Origin: Panicum virgatum
Lineage: Eukaryota; Streptophyta; Magnoliopsida; Poales; Poaceae
DNA length: 64,000 bases
Direction: 5' to 3'
Assembly (NCBI RefSeq): GCF_016808335.1
Contig: NC_053149.1
Span: forward strand, 32,361,339 to 32,425,338
The position numbers and the translations under genes were made by a program. Positions 1 through 11,046 of the stretch are shown piece after piece. The notes beneath the pieces were generated by a model. The model was given only the letters and a program-made list of their open reading frames with translations. It ran no database searches and was not told where the DNA came from. Numbering within the stretch: position 1 is the stretch's first letter; each line of letters begins with the position of its first letter.

Positions 1-516
1 GAGTATTAGTATACTCAGCCTTGCTTGTGGCACTGTTTTTCAGGTACTAACTTTGAAGATCTGTTTGCGAGTCTTACTTGGCCTTGTACTCTGCCTCCGG
101 GTTGGTCTGTTGAGTGGGATGGCCCTTCAGCTGGTGCTAATCACCCTCCCGCTGAGTGACGCATTCGTACGGGCTTTACCGATGCGTCACGTTATCTCGC
201 TAGTTATCTTTGCTGCTTCCGTTGAACATGAGACTTAAATAATTGAGTAGTTAGAACTCCGTGGTACTTTGTTACTCTGAACTTGGTTTGTAATAAATTT
301 TCTTTCCGCTGCAATCACTCTGAGATGTATGAAATGGTTTGTGTTGTAATCTCTGGGCTCACCTTCGTGTGAGTGTTGTCTGCTGATCCTGGAATAGCGT
401 GGCTTTTATCGAGGCTTCACTCGAGGAACTACCGGTGAGTGCCACATTGGGTCCGAGTTGCTTAGCAACAAAGATCAGTGCACCCGGGCCCAGTAGTTTT
501 GGGTGGTTCCGCCACA
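1..516 (+). mobile_element. 3' part of a Tekay-like (Ty3/gypsy chromovirus) LTR
   Basis: These bases align by eye with the 3' half of the LTR at 38501-39432: both share the run around 'ttggccttgtactctgcct', the 'ggtctgttgagtgggatgg' block, 'tctctgggctc' and the closing 'gggtggttcc'. The copy ends in CA at 516. The next base is inside the CACTA transposase frame, so this LTR (a solo LTR or the end of a full element to the left) was inserted into the CACTA gene. The start lies outside the window. No coding content. Confidence 0.75.
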
Positions 517-1198
517 TCAATAACCCCAAATTGATCCTTATTGAATCCTCTGCCTCTGTTGGTAGTGGTAGCAGGCACATCAAACCAGTCACACTGGAAC
601 AAAATAACTTCTTTTCGTCCAGGAAATTCTAGTGAGATCATTCTTTTAATCACCCCATACCAGTTCATGTTGCCACTAGTACCGTCGCCCTTGCTAAGCA
701 CACCACTATTTTGTGTTACGAGGCTTTTCTCAATGTCAGCGGTTCGAAACAGCCAATTATTGATATGACAATAATGTAATGTACGAGCTCGACTATCCGG
801 TCCTTGAGCAAGTGCAAACATCTCTGAACTTACATCCCCTTTCGCATATAGATCTCTGATCTTGCCTTCGAACCATCTTACAAATTGATCCTCGTGTCGC
901 TTATTAAGATTTCGTGATCCATATTTCTTCAGTTCTTCCAAATGCGCACTGCATAGAAATGAATATTACTATTAGTTTAAAATATAAAATTTAAAAGTAA
1001 TGATGTTGAGTAACGTATCTTGCTCAATCCATGGTCTAGCTTCATCACAATTTGAAATTATGTAGTGCCACATCTTCAGCATCTCATATGCGTCCATGAT
1101 CTCGATAGTCTGTCCTCTCCTCTTGTAATCCATTTCAGCAAATATGCTCAGACCAGATGGTGGCTCATTCACAGCAATTCTTTCATGTCGATCAACAC
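517..1198 (-). pseudogene. CACTA transposase (TNP2-type), C-terminal part
   Basis: This is the distal part of the transposase gene, read leftwards. The first exon (1198 to about 1013) encodes the end of the DUF4218-type domain (for example AYEMLKMWHYIISNC). After a short AT-rich intron with acceptor ..tatgcag near 950, a second exon encodes a DUF4216-type domain: QFVRWFEGKI, FALAQGP, TQNSGVLSKGD, NWYGVI, ILFQCDWFDV and NKDQFGVIDV in the usual order. The expected intron donor reads caagATACGT rather than caagGTACGT, so it may be mutated. Coding similarity stops at 517, where the LTR was inserted. TNP2 cuts and joins CACTA ends in the nucleus; this copy cannot encode a whole enzyme. Confidence 0.85.
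1194..1198. repeat. Target-site duplication AACAC, mate AACAT at 11047-11051
   Basis: The five bases before the left LTR match those after the right LTR at four of five positions; the difference is a C/T transition. With the element removed and one copy kept, the transposase frame reads straight through. Confidence 0.85.
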
Positions 1199-2332
1199 TG
1201 TTGACGCAAAAAATCAACACACTAGAATCTGAGGGCAAGTGTTTGCCGAGTCACGGAAAGTCAACCAAGCGTGCCAGTCAATTTGACCTGAAATTGACAA
1301 GGGAGAAAACAAAGTCAAATTCGAGAGCATATCGGATGGGATTCCGAAAATCTCTCAGATGGGCGTATCGCCAAGCTTTGCCGATACTATAGACAACAAA
1401 AAGATATTAAATGCAAGCGCATAATAAACGAGTGTATCGGCAGGATCAGCCGATACACTAAACGACAAAACCGGCTTTGAACAGCCGATCGTGTATGTAT
1501 GACAAGATCTAAGCTACGAATGTGTAGCTCAGATGATGTGAAGCTAAAAACAGATCTAAACCGGCTCTTGGGATAACAAAAGTGTTACTCCAAAACCTAA
1601 ATCCGATCTAATATGTTTTTAGATATGATAATGGCCAAAAAAGCATAGGAAAACCTACGAATCTAGCCGATATCGATAATTGGTGAATAAATCTAGACGA
1701 GACGATAGCGATGCGCCCGGAAGTCAAAGCCTAGATAAACTCGATAACTTTTGAATAGATTTGAATGAAGCCACAGCGATGCGCCCGGTAGCTAAAGCTC
1801 AAATATACTCGGTAAAACAAAAACTCACCAGCAAATCAAGTCGCTCGAATGTGAGGCGTCCTTGATCAACTTGAAAGAACTAGTCAAAAAAGAAGAGAAA
1901 AGGCGAAGTCGCCGAAAAAGTGCAAAGGAATTATAAAGTTTGTTGTATTGGATGTGTATCAAGTTTTTCCGGTCCCTTACAACTGATATATATAGCCTAG
2001 CGCTATCAAGTTCTAGCCGATTACGGCAAACATTACTTGACCCTAAAGAAAAGACTATCTAAAAGATAAACTACTTAAAATATTACAACCGAATCATCAA
2101 GATTTTTGTAGAGTCCGGATCATCTTCTCCTTCCTTGACTTCATCGGCAACTCCCCATCGGCCGAGCACCAGAGCTACCGGATCAGCATCTTCGCAGAAT
2201 ATTCCTCTGGCCCATCGAACGAGCTCCATCGGCCGATTCCAACTCTGTGTATCTTTTGGTTTCTTCCAAATCGGCCACCTTCCCTTCACAAAAATCACCT
2301 TCCTTGACACGTGTCAAAAAACGGTGTCAACA
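1199..2332 (-). repeat. 3' LTR of the Tat-type element
   Basis: 1134 bp, starting TGTTGACGC and ending TGTCAACA on the plus strand, so the termini are short inverted repeats. It pairs with 9912-11046. In the first 660 bp I count about 34 substitutions by eye (about 5%), mostly transitions. The rest looks more similar. Confidence 0.93.
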
Positions 2333-2345
2333 CATGCCCCCCAAT
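2333..2345 (-). other. Polypurine tract of the Tat-type element
   Basis: On minus the bases next to the 3' LTR read TTGGGGGGCATG, a purine-rich run directly abutting the LTR, as expected for the plus-strand DNA primer. Confidence 0.75.
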
Positions 2346-2636
2346 TTCGGAATAATTTTTTTTGTTTCGAAATTACTCCAACCAACATTCAAAGCCATTC
2401 CTCGTACCCCCGTGCACATGGCTTACTCCGTACAACTGGGTAAAACTCTTCTTTGCCCTTGGCCTTTCACCTCCCATCCGCGCAAGCCCAACACGCCTAT
2501 TCACTTTCCGTCTTTTTACCTGCCCAGACAGATCCATAAAAATCACCCTCTAGCTCTACATCGGCAACAACCCTCCATTAGCTACAGAGCCTCCTTTCTT
2601 CTTTCTCCAGCAAAAACCCTAGGTCTTCCTGTAGCA

Positions 2637-3432
2637 ATGGCGGGCTCCAAGCGCTCCGATGAGGGTCCTTCCAATGCCCCGCCGGCGATCCGTCGCTGCG
2701 TGGAGTAAGCCCCTCTTTCTTCCGTCTTCGGATTGCCATGCTTTTGTTTAACTTTGATCTCTAATTTTTTCTACCTCTTTTCTGTAATGTGACAATGCTT
2801 CTTCTGGTTCCTCCAACTCGGAGGGACCCCATTTCCCTGGTGTTCTTGAGAGCACCAAGGAGTACATTCGCCAGCTCCTTCACGAGAAGGATGAAGCTCG
2901 GCAGAATTACTCCTAGGAGACCATCTGGTCTCAGTTCCTTGCCGCCGAACTGGAGGCAGCGCAATATGATCGGGCAATCCTCCAGGCGCAGCTCACTGCC
3001 GCCGACTCTAGGGTTGCTTGTACGTTGCCCCTTCCGAAGCATTGCTCTTTGCTGTTTTTCTGACCCTTTTTCTGACATCTTGCTTCAGTCCTGGAGTCGC
3101 AGGTCCAAACCCTCCATGCCGCAGCAGCCACCGCCACCGAGTCGGTGAACGCGCGTGGCGACACCGTCACCGCCCATCTACAGGACATCCCCAACCGTGT
3201 CCGGGAGGTTGCAAGACATGGGGTCCACCGCAGCGCCATTGTGGCCCTCGCCACTACCCAGTTTCAGACTGGTCACGACCTCTTGCAGGTCAAACCGGTC
3301 CACCTTCCGCTGGGCAGTGAAGACTGGTGGGTCTTCGAAGAGCTTGCCGACGACATGGAGATGGCAGTTGCCGCCATCTCCGCAGATGTTAGCATAGAGG
3401 CGGTCATCGACAACGTCTTTGCCAATGATTAG
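2637..3432 (+). pseudogene. Antisense extra gene of the Tat-type element (three exons, coiled coil plus C-terminal domain)
   Basis: This gene is opposite to gag-pol, between the pol end and the 3' LTR. Exon 1 is 2637-2704 (MAGSKRSDEGPSNAPPAIRR, then donor gtaagc). Exon 2 is about 2797-3019, rich in Glu/Gln/Ala and coiled-coil-like, with one stop (TAG near 2916) and donor gtacgt at 3020. Exon 3 is 3089-3432 after acceptor cttcag, ending FEELADDMEMAVAAISADV then VFAND. The exon 2 acceptor reads acaa where acag is expected, so it may be mutated. Tat-lineage elements are known to carry extra genes here, often antisense; their function is unknown. The C-terminal part resembles the end of the larger antisense gene at 24607-28047. 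Confidence 0.65.
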
Positions 3433-3689
3433 ATTTCTAGGAGTAGCATCTTCCTAGAAACAATCTTTTGCTGTATCGGCCAGATGTTCAAATCGGCCCC
3501 ATTGTAAATAGTATTATTAATGAAGTATTCCCCTTTTCCTGACAATTTCCATTGCAATTTTCCAATTGACGTTGCAAAAAACCAACTCTGATCTGAATTT
3601 GAACAATCTGGATTGTGTAGATTTTTTGCACTAAGGGCGACACATATCGTATCGGCCATAACAATCCAACCGATAACTCAATTAATCGG
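3433..3689. other. Convergent 3' region between antisense gene and pol
   Basis: The antisense gene ends at 3432 from the left and pol ends at 3690 from the right. The 257 bp between are AT-rich (tgtaaatagtattattaatg around 3502) and could hold both polyadenylation regions. No gene is seen. Confidence 0.5.
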
Positions 3690-4963
3690 CTATCCATCCA
3701 TCCAAACGCTAGGGTAATACTTCTTCAAATATTTTCCGTTAAGAGCTCTAGAATACTCTTCCCCTTCGAGTGTCTCTAAAATATAAGCATTGCCAGGAAC
3801 ACATCGGTTTATTCTGAATGGTCCTTCCCACGTTGGCGACTATTTGCCGAATTTTGAACTCTTTGTTCCTATCGGCAGTATCAACTTCCAAACCAATTCC
3901 CCTTGCTCAAAGGTCTTGGCTTTTACCTTTTTATCATACCATCGGCTAACTCTGGCTTTATTTGCCTCGACATTTATAAGAGCCTTCAGCCGATGGCCAG
4001 CCAAATCCTCTAATTCATCTTTCATCAGAGCAGAATATTCATCGGCCGTCAATTGATTCTGAAACGTGACACGCCGTGAATCAAGTTTCAACTCCTATGG
4101 GAGAACAGCTTCATGTCCGTACACCAAATGATATGGAGACACCTTTGTAGCACCATGACAAGCCATTATGTATGCCCATAAAGCTTCTTGAAGCACAATA
4201 TGCCACTTTCTAGGATATTAATCAATCTTTCTCTTGATCAATTTGATGACCCCTTTATTAGATGCTTCTGCCTGACCATTAGCTTGGGCATAATATGGAG
4301 AAGAATTCAGCAATTTAATCCCCATTCCAGTAGCAAATTCCTCAAATTCATCTGACGTAAACATAGTACCCTGATCTGTAACCGATAGATAATATGTTCT
4401 TTGATGAATTCAATCATCTCTTTTGATGTAACATTTTTCAGAGGAATTGCTTCAACCCACTTGGTGAAATAATCAGTAGCCACCAAGATAAACTTATGAT
4501 TTTTACTAGATGGAGGATATATCTGGCCAATCAAGTCAATTCCCCATCCTCCAAATGGCCACGACTTGATTATGGGATTCATGGCTGACGCAGGAACTCT
4601 TTGCACGCTCCCAAACTTCTGACATTCTTGGCAACCTCTGTAATATGTGAAGCAATCTTCCAGTATCGTCGGCCAAAAATATCCGTTCCTCCTGATCACC
4701 CATTTCATCTTATAGGCCGATTGATGGGATCCACAGACCCCTTCATGAATTTCACCCATTAATACCTTAGCTTCTTCTTTATCGATGCATTTGAGCAAAA
4801 CTCCATCAATCGTCCGATAATATAAATCTTCCTCCAACAATACATACTTGATTGCCTGGAATCTGATTTTTCTGTTCACTTTTTTGGATGGATCTTTCAA
4901 ATAATCAATAATTTCTATCCTCCAATCATCAGTTGTTAACTCCGAGGCCATTATTCTTTCCAT
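3690..4963 (-). pseudogene. Integrase domain of the Tat-type pol
   Basis: The polyprotein ends at a TAG at 3692-3690. From the N-terminal side the integrase shows the zinc-binding HHCC module (HEGVCGSHQS and YRGCQECQKF), the start of the catalytic core with its first Asp (WGIDLIGQIY) and DYFTKWVEAIPL, then a decayed stretch around 4090-4390 with frame breaks where the second Asp and the Glu should lie. A C-terminal GPF-type module follows (YDKKVKAKTFEQGELV, EGPFRI, LNGKYLKKYYPSVW). Integrase inserts the cDNA into the genome; this copy is inactive. Confidence 0.85.
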
Positions 4964-5902
4964 CGGCCGATATCCTGAAGCATGCTGAGCCAGCCGATTT
5001 GCATCACTGTTATGAAATTTGGGAACATGCTCGATGGTTACCTTCTTGAATTCTTTCAGTAGCCGGAGACATTCTTCATGATATAATTGTAAAATATCAT
5101 CATTGCATTCATACTCCCCAACTAACTAGTTGATCACCAGCATAGAATCTCCAAAAATCTCAACAGCATTGACTTTGATTTCTCGAAGTAATTGAATCCC
5201 CTTGAGAATAGCACGATACTCAGCTTGATTATTGGTTGCAGAGGCTTCAATTGGAAATAAAAACTCAAAATTTGTCCCCCGAGGGGAAATCAGCACCACA
5301 CAAATTCCAGAACCGTTCCCACACGAAGATCCATCAAAGAATAAAATCCAAGGAACAAGATCTACCATGTTCAGCTCTGGTCCACAATGTTGCACAACAA
5401 AATCGGCTACGGCTTGACCCTTAACTGCTTTAGCCGATTCATATCTCAAATCAAATTCTGACAATGCCAAAATCCATTTTCCTATTCTCCCTTTTAAAAT
5501 CGGCAATGAGAGCATATATCTAATAACATCATCTTTGCTCACAACAACACATTCAGCCGATAATAAATAATGCCTAAGCTTGGTACAGGAGAAGTATAAG
5601 CAAAGACACAATCTCTCAACAGGAGAATACTTCGTTTCAGTATCCAGCAACCTTCTACTCACAAAATAAATAGCTCTTTCTTTTCCTTCAAATTCTTGAA
5701 TAAGGGCCGATCTGATAGCACGCTCATCAGCCGATAAATACAATTTAAACGACTTGTGCTTTTGGGGAGGAACCAATATCGGAGGCTTTACTAGATAATA
5801 TTTGATTTCATCCAATGCCTTCTGATGTTCCTCTCTCCATACAAATTCCTGATCGGCCTTCAACTTTAGTAAAGAACTGAACGGCTGAATTTTTCCCGAC
5901 AA
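4964..5902 (-). pseudogene. RNase H and second (plant-type) RNase H of the Tat-type pol
   Basis: The first RNase H follows the RT thumb: FKLYLSADERAIRSALIQE, AIYFVSRRLLDTETKYSPVE and KLRHYLLSAECVVV. A second module follows with FFDGSSCGNGSGICVVLIS, SATNNQAEYRAILKGIQLL and the GDSMLVI motif, carrying the acidic residues D...E...D of an active RNase H. A stop near 5126 interrupts it before the part joining to integrase (VTIEHVPKFHNSDANRLA). Two RNase H domains in a row are a marker of the Tat lineage. Confidence 0.85.
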
Positions 5903-6910
5903 ATTAGATATAAATCTTCAAATAAAATTAATCTTGCCGATCAATGACTGAAGTTCAACTTTCGTCGTAGGGGCTTCAACTTTGTCGATAGCTGATATAG
6001 TCTTCTGATTAATTTCAATCCCTCGTTCATGTACCATAAAACCCAAGAATTGGCCAGCTGATACACCAAAAGCGCACTTGTTTGGATTCATCTTTAAATC
6101 ATGCCTTCTGGTGCATTCCAAAGCTCTACGCAGATCGGCCAAATGTTCTTGCTGCCCCTTTGACTTCACAACCACGTCATCAATGTATATCTCCACAATT
6201 TTGCCGATGAGTTCATGAAAGATATAATTCATGGCTCTCTAGTACGTAGCACCGGCATTTTTTATTCTGAAGGTCATGACTACCCACTCGAATAAACCGA
6301 GATGTCCTGGACATCAAAATGCAGTTTTGTGGATGTCTTCCTCTGCCATAAAAATCTGATTGTATCCAGCATTGCCATCCATAAAACTGATCACTTTGTG
6401 CCCAGCAGTAGCATCTACCAACATATCAGCTATCAGCATAGGGTAACCATCCATCGGCGTAGCTTTGTTGAGATTCCTGAAATCAATGCACACTCGTAGT
6501 TTGCCATTCTTCTTGTAAATAGGAACCACATTAGAAATTCATTCGGCATAACGACACTGCCGAATAAAATTAGCTTCAATTAACCGCATAATCTCAGCCT
6601 TTATATCTGGCAAAATCTTAGGATTACATCGCCTCGCTCCTTGTTGATATGTCCGATATCCTGGTTTTACAGGAAAACGATGTTCCACAATAGATCTATC
6701 CAAGCCAGGCATCTCATAGTATTCCCAAGCAAAGCAATCTTTGTATTCTTGAAATAAACTCTTCAATTCTTGTTTGTATTTGGAATCCAAATTGGCACTA
6801 ATAAACGTCGGCCTTGGTCTATCACCATCTCCAATATCAATTTCCTCTAGTAAATCGGCCGACGTAAACCCATACCCCAACTTCCCTTCTTCCTCTAGGA
6901 ACTCATCCAT
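5903..6910 (-). pseudogene. Reverse transcriptase domain of the Tat-type pol
   Basis: The order of motifs is FQEYKDCFAWEYYEMPGLD, GARRCNPKILPDIKAEIMR, KKNGKLRVCIDFRNLNKATP, YPMLIADMLVDATAGHKVIS, FMDGNAGYNQIFM, then after a damaged stretch IYIDDVVVKSKGQQEHLADL, which holds the catalytic YIDD, and FLGFMVHERGIEIN. The pieces lie in different frames around 6230-6320 and 6530-6540. RT copies the element RNA into DNA. A Q-rich palm sequence and YIDD agree with Tat elements. Confidence 0.88.
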
Positions 6911-7071
6911 CAGGAACTTTTTGAAGAACCGACTGCTTGGATCGGTGTGGAACTGTTACTAGCCGATTCACCATCGGCCTTAGCCTTGACACGCCAGACT
7001 TGTGACTTGACTCCTTTCTTGTTCAGAGTCTGTTCTTGTTCTTCCTCAATGATCTCCAGCTGGCGTAACCT
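6911..7071 (-). other. gag-to-RT linker with no protease motif
   Basis: Translated on minus this stretch gives a charged linker (LEIIEEEQEQTLNKKGVKSQ). No D-T/S-G or D-G-G protease motif is seen here or in the end of gag. See the finding on the missing protease. Confidence 0.55.
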
Positions 7072-9872
7072 CTAAACACGTCGCTTTTGAGACCTGGTCA
7101 AATCCCCTGGGCACCATTGAGATTGATCCGTGCTATCAGGCTCACGTTCTGGATCTCTCCGCATCGGCTGATCATATTGTACTCTGTCATCGGCCACCTG
7201 TTCTAGCCGATCGTGTACAGGCACTCTTTTCCCAGTAGGATTGTCCTGCCCCACAGTCGATCAAGCACCGATACCCTTTTTTCTAGCCGATCATGCACAG
7301 GAGTACGCTCACACCGATAGGACTCATGACGTGACCTTTCATATGATCGGCTGCCTAGACCATTGCATTGGGGAGAATCATATCCTGATGGCAATGTCAA
7401 CCCTTCTTCCCAATAGTAGACAAAGAAAGGACATCTCCAATGATCTTGCTCACATCGCTCCTCTTCTTCTCTACGCTGCCGCCTTACACGATCACGCTGA
7501 AACTTGTTCAACAGCATTTGAGACGTTACACGTCTACGTGGTGCCAATGAACGTTCAGCATCCTTCATCGGACCCTTTCCTTTGACATCATCGGCCGCTA
7601 TCTGCGCTTTAGCATCAACAGCTCTAGATTTCTTGGTCGATGATGATGTCAGAATCTTGGCTTGAGGAGAACCTTCATCTCTGGCCACATCAACCATGTT
7701 TGTAGCGAAAGGATGTCCGTCGATCTTCATCATCTTCTTGGGAGCCTCAAATTTCAATTTCCCTTGTTCGAAAGCCATCTGAATCTGCTGTCGGAAGACC
7801 TTGCACTCATTTGTGTCATGCGACGTGGCGTTGTGCCACTTGCAATACTTTATATTTTTGGGCTCGTCCTCCGATGGAATCTTGTGATATGGCTTCAACT
7901 TGATCAACCCTTCCGATAATAACAAGTCAAAGATCTTCTCAGCTTTGGTGATGTCAAACCCATACGACTCAGGCTCTTTCTTCTCAAATGGACACGTCAC
8001 CGGCTTTTTGCTGTTCTGTATCGACTCTGCCGATGCGACCGTTTCTTGCTCCTCTTCAGACTCATCATTGCTAGAATATTCCACATAGTTGATCTTCTTC
8101 TGAAAAGGCTTCTTGGACTCATAGGATCGAGTCTCTCCTATCATCCGACTCATGATCTAGCTAATACTTTCAAACTCCTGCGATGCATATTTATCTTTAA
8201 TGTGCGGCAAGAGACAATTGAATGCTGCATCGGCCAACTGCTGATCGGACAAAACCAAACTGTAACATTGATTCTTGACATCTCTGAACCTTTGGATAAA
8301 AGCAGCAACATATTCATCATTTCTTTGTCTCAAGCTGGTCAAATCGGTCAACTTTAACTCAGTAATCCCAGAGAAGAAGAACTAATGAAATTGTCTCTCT
8401 AGATCGGCCCAATATAATATGGTGTTTGTTGGCAAAGTGGTGAACCAAGCAAAGGCCGATCCAGACAAAGACAAGGAGAACAAACGGACTCTGAGTGCAT
8501 CATGGTTGCTCGCTTCTCCCAACTGTAGAAGGAACCTATTAATATGTTCCATCGTAGAAACTTCTCCCTGCCCTGAGAACTTTGTGAAGTCAGGCATCTT
8601 GTACTTGTGGGGGAGAGGAATCTGATTGTAAGCCGGAGGATAGGGAGTCTTGTACATAACGGATTGTTGCTTTGGCCTCAAACCAAACTGCTCCCTCATC
8701 ACTTCAGCTATCTTTGTCCTCTAATCAACTTGCGACTCAACTATTGGCATTTGCTGAGGGGAAACTGTACTCGTTGCATTGGTCATCATCGCAAGTTGTT
8801 GAGCTACATGTTTCATCGGCTGTCCAGCCGATTGCATCTGATGTGTTTGCTGTGCTATCCGATTGGGTGTTTGTTGAGTCATCGTCGGCTGTGGAGCCGA
8901 TGGCCTTGCCGACTGTTGACCAGTAATATCCATGTATGGCACATTGACATATCGTATCTGTCCAGTTGCTTGATTATGGAATACCCAGTTGATTCCCTTC
9001 TGATGCGGAGATTGCGACAATAACAGTTCTGAAGGAGACTGGGGTTGGTGCAGGATAGCAAGACTCTGCTGCGGGGTCATCGGTGATGGCGCCGATGCAT
9101 TAGCGTGTGCCATCTGTTGTGGACTCCATGCGCCTCGTGCATTTAGCTATGTTGCCGATGCATCCTGTTGTGCACCCATTGCCTGAACAGCCAATGGATC
9201 AGGCTGAGAGGCTATCGGCTGAGAAGCCGATACATTAAACTGCATTTTGGGTGGCGTAGAAAAGAAATCCGGATGCATACCATACCTAGTAGTAGGATTT
9301 CACCATTTAGGAAATACAGACGCAGATCCATCTTGCACAGTTGTAGCAATCGGCAGCATGGTTGAGTAGATAGGATCTGCTGTACCCGCCAATGCTGCAG
9401 TAGTCATCTGGGGTGGAGTTTGACTGTTGCTTGTTCCTGCCTGGCTATCTTGAGCCGACAAGGCTGCTGCCATAGACACCTTCAAGGGAGTATATTGCAT
9501 CTGATCTGGTTGTATATAGCAAGGACCCATGCACCCTGGTAATGTGCCTTCAGGAAAAGTCTTGACCACTGCATTGTGCACCGTGTTGCCCATGACTGTT
9601 GCACTCTTGATGAAGGCTTGTGCCACAGCTTGGCCAACTGCGTCTATCATCTTACTTTCACGTTGAGCCTCTGTCAATGGCTGAAAAGATGGAAGATTAA
9701 ACTTCTTGATCACCTCACCAGATCTGTTGACGTTGTACGACTTGAGACATTCACGTTTGAATTTCTCCACCAGCTCTTCATATTCCTTCTTTTGTTCTTC
9801 TTTGAGCTTATCTTCAGGAACATGAATCTGGTTTTCTTCGCTAACTACAGATTTATCAATAAGTTCCACCAT
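7072..9872 (-). pseudogene. gag of the Tat-type element
   Basis: The chosen start is the ATG at 9872 (MVELIDKSVVSEEN), only about 16 nt past the primer binding site. A Gln/Pro/Thr-rich N-terminal half is followed by the capsid-like Retrotrans_gag domain (LPHKYKMPDFTKFSGQGEVS, FSLSLSGSAFAWFTTLP, YVAAFIQRFRDVKNQCYSL). Then comes a zinc-knuckle-like motif CKWHNATSHDTNEC and an Arg/Glu-rich tail with repeated PVHDRLE/VLDRL words. In-frame stops lie near 8156, 8352 and 8720. Gag forms the cytoplasmic particle that packages element RNA. Confidence 0.85.
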
Positions 9873-9887
9873 GTTGAAGCTTAGAAG

Positions 9888-9905
9888 TCCCACTGGGCGT
9901 GCCAA
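9888..9905 (-). other. Primer binding site of the Tat-type element
   Basis: Minus strand reads TTGGCACGCCCAGTGGGA six bases inside the 5' LTR. The TGGCA-type start matches the CCA tail of a tRNA. I do not assign the tRNA. Confidence 0.65.
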
Positions 9906-9911
9906 AAGATG

Positions 9912-11046
9912 TGTTGACGCAAAAATCAACACACTGAAATCCGAGGGCAAGTGTTCGCCGAGTCACGAAAAGTCAACCAAGCGTGCCAGTCAATTTGACC
10001 TGAAATTGACAAGGGAGAAAACAAAGTTAAATTCGAGAGCGTATCGGCTGGGATTCCGAATATCTCTTAGATGGGCGTATCGCCAAGCTTTGCCGATACT
10101 ATAGACGACAAAAAGATATTAAATACAAGCGCATAATAAGCGAGTGTATCGGCAGGATCAGCCGAAACACTAAACGACAAAACCGGCTTTGAACAGCCAA
10201 TCGTGTATGTATGACAAGATCTAAGCTACGAATGTGTAGCTTAGATGATGTGAAGCTAAAAATAGATCTAAACTGGCTCTTGAGATAACAAAAGTGTTAC
10301 TCCAAAACTTAAAGCCGATCTAATATATTTTTAGATATGATAATGGCAAAAAAAGTATAGGAAAACCTACGAATCTAGCCGATATCGATAATTGGTGAAT
10401 AAATCTAGACGAGACGATAGCGATGCACCTGGAAGTCAAAGCCTAGATAAACTCGATAACTTTTGAATAGATTTGAATGAAGCCACAGCGATGCGCCTGG
10501 TGGCTAAAGCTCAAATACACTCGGCAAAATGAAAACTCACCAGCAAATCAAGTCGCTCGAATGTGAGGTGTCCTTGATCAACTTGAAAGAACTCATCAAA
10601 AAAAAGAAGAGAAAAGGCGAAGTCACCGAAAAAGTGCAAAGGAATTGTAAAGTTTGTTGTATTGGATGTGTATCAAGTTTTTCCGGTCCCTTACAACTGA
10701 TATATATAGCCTGGCGCTATCAAGTCCTAGCCGATTACGGCAAACATTACTTGACCCTAAAGAAAAGACTATCTAAAAGATAAACTACTTAAAATATTAC
10801 AACCGAATCATCAAGATTTTCATAGAGTCAGGATCCTCTTCTTCTTCCTTGACTTCATCGGCAACTCCCCATCGGCCGAGCACCAGAGCTAGCGGATCAG
10901 CATCTTTGCAGAATATTCCTCTGGCCCATCAGACGAGCTCCATCGGCCGATTCCAACCCTGTGTATCTTTTGGTTTCTTCCAAATCGGCCACCCTCCCTT
11001 CACAAAAATTACCTTCCTTGACACATGTCAAAAAATGGTGTCAACA
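9912..11046 (-). repeat. 5' LTR of the Tat-type element
   Basis: 1135 bp, the mate of 1199-2332, one base longer. It would carry the element promoter on minus. I did not find an unambiguous TATA box in it. Confidence 0.93.

Larger units (their letters stand above)
1199..11046 (-). mobile_element. Ty3/gypsy Tat-type LTR retrotransposon with an antisense extra gene
   Basis: This is a 9848-bp element read on minus: 5' LTR (9912-11046), primer binding site, gag, RT, two RNase H domains, integrase, an oppositely oriented extra gene, polypurine tract, 3' LTR (1199-2332). Flanking 5-bp target copies are AACAC (1194-1198) and AACAT (11047-11051). The Tat assignment rests on the second, plant-type RNase H after the normal one and on the extra antisense gene before the 3' LTR. 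No aspartic protease motif is found between gag and RT. Many stops and frameshifts; non-autonomous as it stands. Confidence 0.9.

Noticed and set aside
3790..4056. Plus-strand small frames opposite integrase
   Set aside because: They mirror the integrase C-terminal part on minus and carry no independent support.
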